A DNA stretch of 64,000 bases from Paenibacillus sp. FSL K6-1096 (GTDB lineage Bacteria > Bacillota > Bacilli > Paenibacillales > Paenibacillaceae): assembly GCF_037977055.1 (NCBI RefSeq), contig NZ_CP150274.1, positions 6,882,001 to 6,946,000 on the forward strand, in the 5' to 3' direction. The first letter of the stretch is position 1. Every line of letters begins with the position of its first letter. Of this stretch, positions 18,392 to 26,360 are shown one piece after another. The position numbers were made by a program, and so were the translations under genes. Below the pieces are notes generated by a model, which was given only the letters and a program-made list of their open reading frames with translations, searched no databases and had not been told where the DNA came from.

Positions 18392-18445
18392 CGGCTCACC
18401 CTATGTAAGCCCGGCTGCCCCGCGTTGGGTGAGCCGGGTCTTTCC
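18392..18445 (+). terminator. Terminator-like hairpin after the IS110 element
   Basis: CGGCTCACCC (18392-18401) is exactly complementary to GGGTGAGCCG (18427-18436), and GGTCTTTCC follows. The rest of the 330-bp gap between the transposase stop and the next small gene shows no gene. ACGCCGG and CCGGCGT arms near 18464 and 18494 form another loose inverted repeat just before that gene. Confidence 0.65.
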
Positions 18446-18499
18446 CGTATAATAGTAAACGTTACGCCGGAAGTCACATTAGAGAATTAATCCCGGCGT

Positions 18500-18787
18500 A
18501 TGAACTCTAGGCATCAGGAAGGGAATGAAGAAACGTTGACTTATACGAAACTGTTGGAACGTAAAGGCGAAATTCTCAAGAGAACCGTGGAAACCTGGAT
18601 CATGAAAGAGAACCGTGACGGACTGGACCGTCAGGAAGCCCACATCTACAGGAATATGGTCAAGGAGCTTCATCAGAACGAGCAGGAGCTCAATGTGGCC
18701 CGTGTGGAAGAACTGGATAATAGCTCAGATTCGGACACAATTGGAGCGGATTCCGCTAAGCGTGAGCTTATATCACAAGGGGTATGA
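18500..18787 (+). CDS. Small charged helical protein of unknown function
   Basis: Unrecognised 95-aa frame rich in Glu, Lys, Asn and Gln. The middle (TKLLERKGEILKRTVETWIM, then EAHIYRNMVKELHQNEQELNVARVEEL with its final residues) is likely helical or coiled coil. No signal peptide or membrane segment is seen. The upstream ATG has a poor binding site. A TTG at 18536 (after GGGAATGAAG) could be the true start and gives 83 aa. A terminator follows 30 bp after the stop, supporting a real transcription unit. Confidence 0.5.
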   Translation: MNSRHQEGNEETLTYTKLLERKGEILKRTVETWIMKENRDGLDRQEAHIYRNMVKELHQNEQELNVARVEELDNSSDSDTIGADSAKRELISQGV

Positions 18788-18813
18788 AACCAGAATACTA
18801 ACTAATATAATGG

Positions 18814-18856
18814 AAAAAGCCGCCCGGAATTCGCATTAGCGAAGCGGGCGGCTTTT
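18814..18856. terminator. Bidirectional terminator
   Basis: GCCGCCCG (18819-18826) pairs with CGGGCGGC (18845-18852). There are A-runs before and T-runs after, so it can end both the plus-strand gene at 18500 and the minus-strand gene ending at 18877. Confidence 0.85.
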
Positions 18857-18876
18857 CGCTGAGCATAAACTTCAGG

Positions 18877-19245
18877 TCAAGGCAGCTTGATCCGGTAACA
18901 GCGGGCGGTAGCCACCTCTGTGCCTTTGGTCGTAGCGAAGGTATAGTGGTCGCTGAAGGCGTAACGAATTCCGCCCCGAGTCACCCAATTCCCGCTCACA
19001 GCTGCGATTTTGCCGTGGGAGATGGCATGTTCAACCGTCAGTGCAGTGAGCTCCGGAACAGAAGCTGATCCTTCAAGAACGGCAGACAACGGGGAACGTT
19101 CGCCGCCAACAAGTTCTACAGCAGCATCATCTGTGAGCAGATGAGTTAATGTCTTGGTATCTCCAGTGATAAGAGCGACGGCTAAATCTTCAGCCAGCTT
19201 GTTCTTCGGTGAATTGCCGCACATGCCGCTTAATTGTATTTCCAT
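18877..19245 (-). CDS. NTF2/SnoaL-like small protein
   Basis: Hypothetical 122-aa protein with the pattern of NTF2-like cone-fold proteins: an N-terminal helix (LAEDLAVALITGDTKTLTHLL), the DDAAVELVGG turn, and C-terminal beta strands (AISHGKIAAVSGNWV, then AFSDHYTFATTKGTEVA). These folds serve as small enzymes or ligand binders. No catalytic residue set can be assigned. It is followed by the bidirectional terminator and preceded by the SUMF1-like gene on the same strand, 38 bp away, possibly co-transcribed. Confidence 0.55.
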   Translation of the reverse strand: MEIQLSGMCGNSPKNKLAEDLAVALITGDTKTLTHLLTDDAAVELVGGERSPLSAVLEGSASVPELTALTVEHAISHGKIAAVSGNWVTRGGIRYAFSDHYTFATTKGTEVATARCYRIKLP

Positions 19246-19283
19246 GCTTCTGTGTCTCCTTTGACAGTATCAGAATGGTTGGC

Positions 19284-20183
19284 CTACAGCCTCACAACCC
19301 GCCGGTACACCAGGCAATCCAGCAGATCCTCCCACGCAAGCTCGCTCTCATAAGGGTCGCGGAAAGCGGTAGCGGTCGGCAGATATCCCAGAGCGGGACC
19401 ATGTCCGCCGTGCAGATTACAGCCGCCGTCGCCGCCTTTGCCGGTGATACCGTCCGGTGTGAGCACCAGCTCCTTCTTGTAAGGGTCGCCCGGGAAGCAC
19501 AGGCCGAACCCATTCGGCAGCTCCAGCGGATACGGAGCCTCAGCATTAGCCTCCCCTGAACCGGGTACATGCCTCAAGCGCATGGACGCATCAATCTCGT
19601 CACCCCACGGAAACAGCGTCCGGGTGCCTGCGCCGTACAGATACTCCCATTCATCCTCAGTCGGCAGGGCGAAGCCCTCCGGCACTTCTGTATCGCACCA
19701 TTCCTCGAAGGTCTCGCTGTCGTCGAACAGGAATACGGTAATCTCTTCACCGTCCCGCTCCAGCCGGAAATACTGTGAGAACTCATGGCTATTGTGCGGC
19801 CCCTGACGGAACTCCTCGATGGCTTCAAGCACATCCTCATCCTCTTCCGGGTCCAGCCGCTCCAGCGGACATTCGTACCAGCCTGCCGAAATCGGCGAGC
19901 GCTGAACGAGCAGCGCTCCGATCACAGCCTCGCGGACGGGAGACATCTTGGCATACATATGTATCTCTGACCGGCCCAGGGTGACCGTATCACCCGGTAC
20001 GTACACGTATTCACTGCCTTCATGTATGAAGACACCCGTCTCTATGGACTGGCCGTACCGTTCGAACCTCTCCAGCCGCAGCCATTTGAAGCCTGCGGGC
20101 AGCCGTTCAAGTAACTCCTGCATCGCGGATTGTTTCTCTTCTATCGTTAATTGCCCCCATGCGGCGCGGTTCCATGCTTCCAT
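19284..20183 (-). CDS. SUMF1/formylglycine-generating-enzyme-like domain protein
   Basis: Protein of 299 aa. Its C-terminal half has the FGE-sulfatase fold signature LPTEDEWEYLYGAGTRTLFPWGDE, then an N-G-F-G-L turn (PNGFGLCF) and GGDGGCNLHGG. The N-terminal ~130 residues are unusual and acidic (LDPEEDEDVLEAIEE). The classical C-terminal copper-binding Cys pair of true formylglycine generators is not obvious, so it may be a catalytically diverged or binding-only member. No signal peptide, so likely cytosolic. Neighbours give no functional clue. Confidence 0.65.
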   Translation of the reverse strand: MEAWNRAAWGQLTIEEKQSAMQELLERLPAGFKWLRLERFERYGQSIETGVFIHEGSEYVYVPGDTVTLGRSEIHMYAKMSPVREAVIGALLVQRSPISAGWYECPLERLDPEEDEDVLEAIEEFRQGPHNSHEFSQYFRLERDGEEITVFLFDDSETFEEWCDTEVPEGFALPTEDEWEYLYGAGTRTLFPWGDEIDASMRLRHVPGSGEANAEAPYPLELPNGFGLCFPGDPYKKELVLTPDGITGKGGDGGCNLHGGHGPALGYLPTATAFRDPYESELAWEDLLDCLVYRRVVRL

Positions 20184-20282
20184 GTCATACTCTCCTCCCG
20201 GGAATTGGCACTGTCAGCCTGTTTACTGTCATTGTAATGGACAGCCCGGGTGACTGGCAAACCCGCGAGGTGCTGTAGACAG

Positions 20283-22259
20283 CTACTTCGTTCCCAGGAA
20301 GCTGTCTACCACAAATTGAAGCTGGGCTTCCAGCGAGATCGGATCGCTGAACACGAAGCCACGGCTATTCTCGCGGTAGACATGATGATTGCGGACTGCG
20401 GGAAGGCTGTCCCAGAGCTTGCCTTCGAAGATCCACGCGGCATTCTCTTCACCCGTCCACCCGCTGATAAAGATATAGTCCCCGGCATATTCCGGCAACA
20501 GCTCAAGAGATAATTTGGCCCAGCCTTGGCCGCTGTCTATAGCTTCCTTCTGGATAATCGGCGGAGCCTTAAGTCCGAATTCGCCGTAGATAATGTCACC
20601 GCCCCGGCCAAAGCTGCCGTAAGCATAGAACTCCTTGGCACTTCCAGCGTCAAAAATGGATACCGTGCGGTCACCCACAGCCTGCTTCACAAGCGGCTTG
20701 TATTTGGCGATTTGAGCATCCCACTGTTCGATCCAGGCTTTGGCCTGTTCTTCACGGCCGGTCATGGTCCCGAAGTCCATCAATTGCTCCCGAAAAGGAA
20801 TTCCGTAGTCAACAGCGACAGTAGGGGCAATCTGGGTCAGCTTCTCGATCGCAGCCGGGTCATTCCACACCACAATTAAATCCGGCTGCAGCTCAATAAT
20901 CTGCTCATAGGGGATGTCATTCCCCAGATTGACCACATCATCCAGCTTACCTTCTGTATAGTTGTTGAAGGACTCATCTCCGGTCGCGACAGGCTTTATC
21001 CCCAGCGCCAGCAGATGCCCGGTAAAGGCTCCGGCTACCATGACGATTCTTTGCGGATTTTTGGGAATCTGTATATCACCGTTAACCGCTTTGAAGGTTA
21101 TGGTTCCGGAACTGCCGTTTGTATTCTTTGCCGCTGCATTGGCGGTATTGCTGCTAGTGCTTACCTTCGGGCCTGGTGTAACGTTGCTTGCTCCGCCTTG
21201 CGTATTCGCAGGCCTTGCGCAGGCGCTTAGCAGGAGCGTCAGGCACAGCAATAATGCAACTCCTACTGGTAATTTGCTCTTGTACATCGGCAAAACTCCT
21301 TTTTCACTGTATTGATAATGATTATCATCTCTGTTATCAATATAGTGACGAAGCCTGCGCGGAGCAATGGACGATCCGAGCCTAATGATAGGACGATAAG
21401 AACCGTTTGCCTTGCGCAACGAATTATTTCTGAATTCTCCGGGTGGAACTCCAGCCGTCTTCTTGAACAATCGGATGAAGTAGGATACATCCGTGTACCC
21501 GACGCTGCGTGCAATTTCCTGCATGGATAGGTCTGTCTGCTGCAGTAAGGCTCCCGCCCGGTTCATCCTGATGCGGATGAAGTAATCAATGATGCTTGTC
21601 CCGGTCTCGCGGCGGAAATGCTTGGACAGGTAAGGAGCGCTGTAGTTAAAAATACGTGCCAGTGAATCCCGCGTGACCGGCTCCGCATAATGCAGCTCCA
21701 TATAACGGATCAGCTGGGAGATCAGATCCGGTCTAACCGGACTGACCTGCTGCTGATCCATCTGCTGAAGCAGCTCATAGACAAACTGATAGAATAATGC
21801 TTTGACATGCAGCTGCTCCAGCCGTTCCTGCACCAGCCATTCCTCCAGCATTTGCTCAGCTAACTGGTAGAGAGTTGCCGGATGAAGCGGAACGAATCCG
21901 AACTGCAGGCTGAAGGGGAGATTCCCCTCTGCATTCCCCCGTTCGTATGGCCTTACGGACAGCGCCATGCTTGCTTTATATAGAATAAGATAGTAGTGGA
22001 AGGGATGCTCCGTAAGGCGGATGTCCAGACAGGTACCCTTACCCCCGTGAAGCAGATAGTAAGGCTTGGCAGCATGCTCAGCTCCGTCCAGGATCACAGA
22101 TGCACTGCCATGAGTAACGTATAGATAAGCGCTGGAAGGGAACAGATAGGGTCTGATCTCATCACCGTGCTGTATACGGATATGACGGATATCCATCACT
22201 TGGATCGAAGCATGATTCCAGATCAGAATGTGTTCTTGTATATTTATAGTTTTGGCCAA
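20283..22259 (-). CDS. AraC regulator reading in frame into siderophore-binding lipoprotein
   Basis: One open frame of 658 aa with two halves. Residues 1-285 are an AraC-type regulator with a beta-barrel sensor part and a double helix-turn-helix (DSLARIFNYSAPYLSKHFRR, then EIARSVGYTDVSYFIRLFKK). A linker with SIAPRR, YID and DDNHYQY leads to MYKSKLP and a signal peptide with lipobox LLSAC. A TroA/FhuD-like iron-siderophore-binding domain follows (RIVMVAGAFTGHLLALGIKP, LQPDLIVVWND). The linker contains a perfect Fur box, then AAAGGAG 8 nt before ATG at 21287. The lipoprotein (334 aa) could therefore be made alone, or the fusion could be a membrane-tethered regulator with its binding domain outside. 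The TTG start at 22259 follows AAAGGAGG, 45 bp after the chemoreceptor gene. Confidence 0.85.
   Translation of the reverse strand: MAKTINIQEHILIWNHASIQVMDIRHIRIQHGDEIRPYLFPSSAYLYVTHGSASVILDGAEHAAKPYYLLHGGKGTCLDIRLTEHPFHYYLILYKASMALSVRPYERGNAEGNLPFSLQFGFVPLHPATLYQLAEQMLEEWLVQERLEQLHVKALFYQFVYELLQQMDQQQVSPVRPDLISQLIRYMELHYAEPVTRDSLARIFNYSAPYLSKHFRRETGTSIIDYFIRIRMNRAGALLQQTDLSMQEIARSVGYTDVSYFIRLFKKTAGVPPGEFRNNSLRKANGSYRPIIRLGSSIAPRRLRHYIDNRDDNHYQYSEKGVLPMYKSKLPVGVALLLCLTLLLSACARPANTQGGASNVTPGPKVSTSSNTANAAAKNTNGSSGTITFKAVNGDIQIPKNPQRIVMVAGAFTGHLLALGIKPVATGDESFNNYTEGKLDDVVNLGNDIPYEQIIELQPDLIVVWNDPAAIEKLTQIAPTVAVDYGIPFREQLMDFGTMTGREEQAKAWIEQWDAQIAKYKPLVKQAVGDRTVSIFDAGSAKEFYAYGSFGRGGDIIYGEFGLKAPPIIQKEAIDSGQGWAKLSLELLPEYAGDYIFISGWTGEENAAWIFEGKLWDSLPAVRNHHVYRENSRGFVFSDPISLEAQLQFVVDSFLGTK
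21287..21327 (-). promoter_or_regulatory. Fur box and internal start inside the AraC-lipoprotein frame
   Basis: TGATAATGATTATCA (21313-21327) is a perfect 7-1-7 Fur site. It is followed on the minus strand by AAAGGAG (21296-21302 region) and ATG at 21287, which begins a signal peptide. TTGATA with a 17-nt spacer and TATCAA gives a weak promoter overlapping the box. This suggests iron-repressed expression of the lipoprotein from inside the upstream gene. Confidence 0.75.
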
Positions 22260-22304
22260 TGAGGATTCCCTCCTTTCCGAAGGACGCCAGATTGATAGTA
22301 TCCG

Positions 22305-24365
22305 CTATTCCAGCTTGAACTGCCGCAGCTCCTCCTCCAGCTTCAGGGAGATCTGGCTCAGCTCCCGGGACAATTCCGCGACTTGTTCAATACTGCCAAG
22401 CTGCTCTTGTGTATTGGCGCTGACCTCTTCGGTGGAGGCGGAATTCTCCTCGGTGGTGGAGGAGATGACCTCAATCGCCTGCAGAATCTCATCCTTATGC
22501 TTATGGACAATTGAAGTGTTGCTGCTGATCTGGAGCATCCGTGTCTTTAGCTCCTCCAGGTCACTGTTCAAGCTGAAGAAGACCTGCTTGGCATTCTCTA
22601 CAGATTTGGCATTCTCCTCCGCAATCGTAAGACCCAAAGTTGTATGTTCTACGGACAGGCTTGTTTTTTCCTCAATGGCGCTGACCTTCTTGTAGATTTC
22701 TTCGGTAGCCCGGGCGGTCTGCTCGGCAAGCTTGCGTACCTCCCCGGCCACCACGGCGAAGCCCCTGCCTTGTTCACCAGCCCGGGCAGCTTCGATGGAA
22801 GCATTGAGGGCGAGCAGGTTGGTTTGGGTGGCAATTTGATTCACTGTGCCGACGATGCCCGAAATCTCATGACGGCTCAGATCAATATCCTCAATGAGCG
22901 CTGACATCGCCTGTGTCGATCTGTGATTGTCCTCTGCGGCTTTGGAGAGCTGCTCCACCAACGAAAGACCAGAGCTGCTGAGCTGTGCAGAGGTCTGTAC
23001 CATCGTTCCTACAGCCTGCGCGTCACTGGTAATCTGGTCAATTTGATTGGACAAAGCACCGGTTTTGTGGAGAATGCTCTCCGATTCTTCCGACTGGTAG
23101 TTGGTGGCATTGGCAATTTCATTGATGGCCGTGGCGGTCTCGTTCATGGTGACGGCGGTTTTAGCAGAAATGGCTTGCAGGTTGCCCGAGGACTGGGTCA
23201 GAATCTGAGCCGTATTATGGATGACCTGAATCATGCCTTGAATCTTCTGGACCATGTTGGCCATTCCCCCGGCGATCTGCCCGATTTCGTTGCCGGAAGG
23301 TTCAGGGAGCTGAACGGTCAAATCCCCGTCTTCAATCCGCTTCATGGCAGCCAGCAGTCTGGGAATGGAGCGCAACAGATAACGCAGCGTGATATAACAG
23401 ATGAATACCAGGAGAAGGGCGGCAACGGCAAAGCCGGCGATGGTTGTCCGGGTGAAGGAGGTCAGCTCGCTAAGCGCCTCTTGCCGGGTAATGGTTAAGC
23501 CCACAGACCATCCGGTATCCATACTGGTAGCATAGCCGATGTAGCGGGGCTCGCCGTTATCATTGATCAGCGTTACGCCGGATTCGCCGTTGATCATTTT
23601 TTGGCCGATCATACCGAAGTCTCCGGGAAGCTCTGTAATTTTGGCTTGCAGCACCTTGGTTTGATCCGGGTGGTAGAGAATATCGCCTGCGCGGGTGGCC
23701 AGAACGGAGAAGCCTGTGCTGCCCAGGGAATAGCTCTGCATGATATCCGGGATATCATTGAAGGCAATATCTGCGGCAATGAGGCCGATCATCTGGTTGC
23801 TGTCATTCATAATCGGATAGAAAATCCCCATCAGCATAGTGCCATTATTGACATCGGCATAAGGCTCGGAATAATAGAGGCCATTGGCTTCAGAGACGGG
23901 TTTGAAATAGGGGCGGGAGCGGATATCGAAGTCCGGCTTGGAGGTCAGACCGTCATGCTGGAGGAAGTAGCCCTTCCCCGACAAACCGGCCACCCAGGCA
24001 TCGGCAAAAGAGGGCTCCGCCTTCACAATCGCCGCCAGTGCGGCAAGTGCTTCTGCGGCGTGGGGGGAGGTGGTGATTTGATCTGGGGTGGTGCTTTCGA
24101 TATATTTTTGAAAAATCGAGTTGGTGGACATTTGTTTGACCAGTGAGCCCTTTTCCTTGAATAACGCATCGAATTGGCTGACGATCCCTTGTGTCTTGGT
24201 CATCAGAAGTGACTCTTGCTGGTCGACAAGAATAGCTCTGGTGCTGGAATAGAAGAAGGTACCCAGAGTCGAGAAGACGACAAGAATAATGACAAGCAGT
24301 ACAAGGGCCAATGTGTTGGCAATGCTGGTTGAACGGACTGGCCGTTTTAATTTTGGCTGTGACAT
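22305..24365 (-). CDS. Methyl-accepting chemotaxis protein with Cache sensor domain
   Basis: Chemoreceptor of 686 aa. It has a membrane segment at ~15-37 and an extracellular dCache-like domain (~40-300) with ADAWVAGLSGKGYFLQ, IRSRPYFKPVSEANGLYYSEPY and GLIAADIAFNDIP. A second membrane segment (TIAGFAVAALLLVFICYITL) and a HAMP domain follow. The C-terminal signalling domain includes the hairpin tip EISGIVGTVNQIATQTNLLALNASIEAARAGEQGRG. The ATG follows GGGAG. It is 45 bp upstream of the AraC-siderophore locus on the same strand, so the two may be co-transcribed. The ligand is unknown; dCache domains often bind amino acids or other small molecules. Confidence 0.93.
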   Translation of the reverse strand: MSQPKLKRPVRSTSIANTLALVLLVIILVVFSTLGTFFYSSTRAILVDQQESLLMTKTQGIVSQFDALFKEKGSLVKQMSTNSIFQKYIESTTPDQITTSPHAAEALAALAAIVKAEPSFADAWVAGLSGKGYFLQHDGLTSKPDFDIRSRPYFKPVSEANGLYYSEPYADVNNGTMLMGIFYPIMNDSNQMIGLIAADIAFNDIPDIMQSYSLGSTGFSVLATRAGDILYHPDQTKVLQAKITELPGDFGMIGQKMINGESGVTLINDNGEPRYIGYATSMDTGWSVGLTITRQEALSELTSFTRTTIAGFAVAALLLVFICYITLRYLLRSIPRLLAAMKRIEDGDLTVQLPEPSGNEIGQIAGGMANMVQKIQGMIQVIHNTAQILTQSSGNLQAISAKTAVTMNETATAINEIANATNYQSEESESILHKTGALSNQIDQITSDAQAVGTMVQTSAQLSSSGLSLVEQLSKAAEDNHRSTQAMSALIEDIDLSRHEISGIVGTVNQIATQTNLLALNASIEAARAGEQGRGFAVVAGEVRKLAEQTARATEEIYKKVSAIEEKTSLSVEHTTLGLTIAEENAKSVENAKQVFFSLNSDLEELKTRMLQISSNTSIVHKHKDEILQAIEVISSTTEENSASTEEVSANTQEQLGSIEQVAELSRELSQISLKLEEELRQFKLE

Positions 24366-24461
24366 AGGTCATCTCCCGGATATGTATTAGAGCGAAAGCT
24401 CTTAGGTAATATGTCGGAATCCGGAAGATATTCTTGTAGAGTTAACCCAGTTAAATTTCAC

Positions 24462-24495
24462 AAAAAAACCGGCTGGAAGAAGGCTCCAAGCCGGT
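24462..24495 (-). terminator. Terminator of the siderophore lipoprotein-FhuF operon
   Basis: On the minus strand ACCGGCTTGG pairs with CCAGCCGGT and is followed by seven T residues, a strong intrinsic terminator just past the FhuF-like stop. Confidence 0.9.
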
Positions 24496-24518
24496 GATCG
24501 TCTATAAACGCGTGCTGA

Positions 24519-25265
24519 TTAGAGTATAGGACACCCGCCGCAATAGTCATGATCCGTTCTGAGCTTATAGGCCAGACAGCAGGTGGCTTTGACGGATATC
24601 AGCTCATGCGGTAGCTCGGGGTCCCTCCGGAATTTGGGGGTAATACAGAACGGATTGCGGCGAAGGCCGAATACCTCCGGCTTCAGTTTCCAGTGCGCAG
24701 CTTGGAATTGTCCGATGACCTGATTGCGGTGGCAAGCACTGCGGGCGGCAAGGGCATCCTCCTCCATAAAAGTATATAATTGATTATAGATCTGCTTCCA
24801 CAGCATCACAGCTGAGGTCTGTGAAGCCTCGGCAAGCGCAGCAATAATCGGTCTCATATCATTCCTGTAGAACCTCCCAAGCTCGTCGGATATGTCTTTT
24901 TCATTCCCGCTCTGCTCAGAGATGCTCTCCCGCTGATTATGAATAGGGAAGGCGAACTCAGGGTACCCCTCCGTGCGAATGAGCTGCACAGACATGTTAT
25001 TGAGACACAAAGACTGAGCCAGCGGGTCAGCGGCTGTTAGCAGTGCGTATTTGGCTCCGCAGATTCCGGCAATCCAGCTGCACAGGATGGCTGCGGCAAT
25101 TCGTTTATCCTCTGTCCCGAGCATGGAAGCATACGCGGTAAGCAACTGCTCAGCTTGTGCAGGTATACATAATTCAGTCAGCGGTAGAGTAATCACTGCG
25201 TTTTCAATAGCTGCGGGAGGAATGAAGAAACGTTCAGCTCCATGGAGCTTGCCAGTGCCGCTCAT
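24519..25265 (-). CDS. FhuF-like ferric siderophore reductase
   Basis: Protein of 248 aa. FhuF-type enzymes reduce ferric siderophores in the cytoplasm with a C-terminal [2Fe-2S] cluster to release iron. The cluster motif is visible at the C-terminus as CCLAYKL...DYCGGCP, the CC-x10-CxxC pattern of FhuF. The middle includes LWKQIYNQLYTFMEED, similar to the FhuF/IucA-C-terminal fold. Twelve bp separate it from the upstream siderophore-binding lipoprotein gene, and AAGGGGGG precedes the ATG. It is the second gene of a Fur-box-preceded operon. Confidence 0.8.
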   Translation of the reverse strand: MSGTGKLHGAERFFIPPAAIENAVITLPLTELCIPAQAEQLLTAYASMLGTEDKRIAAAILCSWIAGICGAKYALLTAADPLAQSLCLNNMSVQLIRTEGYPEFAFPIHNQRESISEQSGNEKDISDELGRFYRNDMRPIIAALAEASQTSAVMLWKQIYNQLYTFMEEDALAARSACHRNQVIGQFQAAHWKLKPEVFGLRRNPFCITPKFRRDPELPHELISVKATCCLAYKLRTDHDYCGGCPIL

Positions 25266-25277
25266 CCTGAACCCCCC

Positions 25278-26231
25278 TTATTTAGATTTCCCTTCGAAGA
25301 CTTGAAGCACCGCATCCACCGCATAGCTGTTAGCCATAGGAGACATGCCCAGGTTGAACCAGTCCTTGCCGGCCATCGTGTAGACCTGATTTTTTTGGAC
25401 CGCAGTCATGTTCTTCCATAAGGGACTATTCAGCAGATCCTCATAGGTCTGCTTAACCGCAGCATCATCCTCATTATTCAATTGAAGGAAGATGTGATCG
25501 GGATTATACTCCGGCAGCTTCTCCAGTGAGATCGATAACGAAGAATCGGTGTCCGGGAAATTCGGGATCTTCTCCAGCCCAAGCGTAGTGTGAAGGAATT
25601 TTCCGCGGTCAATCTGGTCCCCGTAGAGAATGAAGCTGTCCTTCATCACCATCATGTACATCACCGTTTCGCTTCCGGCCAGATCATCCAGCTTCTGTTT
25701 CGCTTCCGCTTCCTTGGCCTCCAGATCCTGAATCACCTTCTCTGCAAGCTCCGTCTTGCCGAGTACCCCGGCGATGTCCTTCAGCTCCTCGCGCCAGTCA
25801 TCGCGCTGCGGGAGCAGAACCGTCGGAGCGATCCCCGACAATTGTTCATAATCCTTAGCCGACCACCATGTAGGGGCGAGGATCAGATCAGGATTGGCAG
25901 AGAGGATCATTTCGAAATTCGGGGTCTGGGCGATGCCCATCTTCAGCGTATCCTTGAACGGCTCCTCCAGATAGGTCGGGAGCTCCTCCTGATAGTTCTG
26001 CACGGCAACCGGGGTAACGCCCAAAGCCTGCAGGAACTCCGGGTAGACCACGGACAGCCCGATTACTCTGGCCGGACGGGCAGGGATTGTGATCTCGCCT
26101 TTTTCACTGTTTACTACCCGTACATCTGCTGTATCGCCTGCTGTGACCTGGGCCTGTCCGCTACAAGCGGTTATCACCAATGTCAATACAACCGCCATGC
26201 AGAACGCCATTCCTTGTCTCACCTGTCGCAT
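25278..26231 (-). CDS. Iron-siderophore-binding ABC transporter lipoprotein
   Basis: Substrate-binding protein of 317 aa. Signal peptide FCMAVVLTLVITACSG has lipobox ITAC. The mature TroA/FhuD-like domain has ITIPARPARVIGLSVVYPEFLQALG, LSANPDLILAPTWWSAKDYE, and EKIPNFPDTDSSLSISLEKLP. It would deliver ferric siderophore to a FecCD-type permease, but none is encoded nearby, so it may use another system or be a sensor input. ATG follows AGGAGG, 11 nt away. A Fur site lies at 26289-26303 upstream. Confidence 0.88.
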   Translation of the reverse strand: MRQVRQGMAFCMAVVLTLVITACSGQAQVTAGDTADVRVVNSEKGEITIPARPARVIGLSVVYPEFLQALGVTPVAVQNYQEELPTYLEEPFKDTLKMGIAQTPNFEMILSANPDLILAPTWWSAKDYEQLSGIAPTVLLPQRDDWREELKDIAGVLGKTELAEKVIQDLEAKEAEAKQKLDDLAGSETVMYMMVMKDSFILYGDQIDRGKFLHTTLGLEKIPNFPDTDSSLSISLEKLPEYNPDHIFLQLNNEDDAAVKQTYEDLLNSPLWKNMTAVQKNQVYTMAGKDWFNLGMSPMANSYAVDAVLQVFEGKSK

Positions 26232-26288
26232 AACTTCTATAACCTCCTGAACCTCTTGAGTCTCGATACCTGCAGTCTCACCTGAGAG

Positions 26289-26303
26289 TGAGAATCAATA
26301 TCA
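26289..26303 (-). promoter_or_regulatory. Fur box before the siderophore lipoprotein-fhuF operon
   Basis: TGAGAATCAATATCA matches the 7-1-7 Fur consensus with one mismatch per arm. It is 58 bp upstream of the lipoprotein start, next to a TATACT -10-like sequence (26312-26317, minus strand). Iron repression is inferred. Confidence 0.65.
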
Positions 26304-26360
26304 CTGTTAGGAGTATAAAACAATATGCCTGATTCGCCTATTGACTATCGCGCCAATTTT

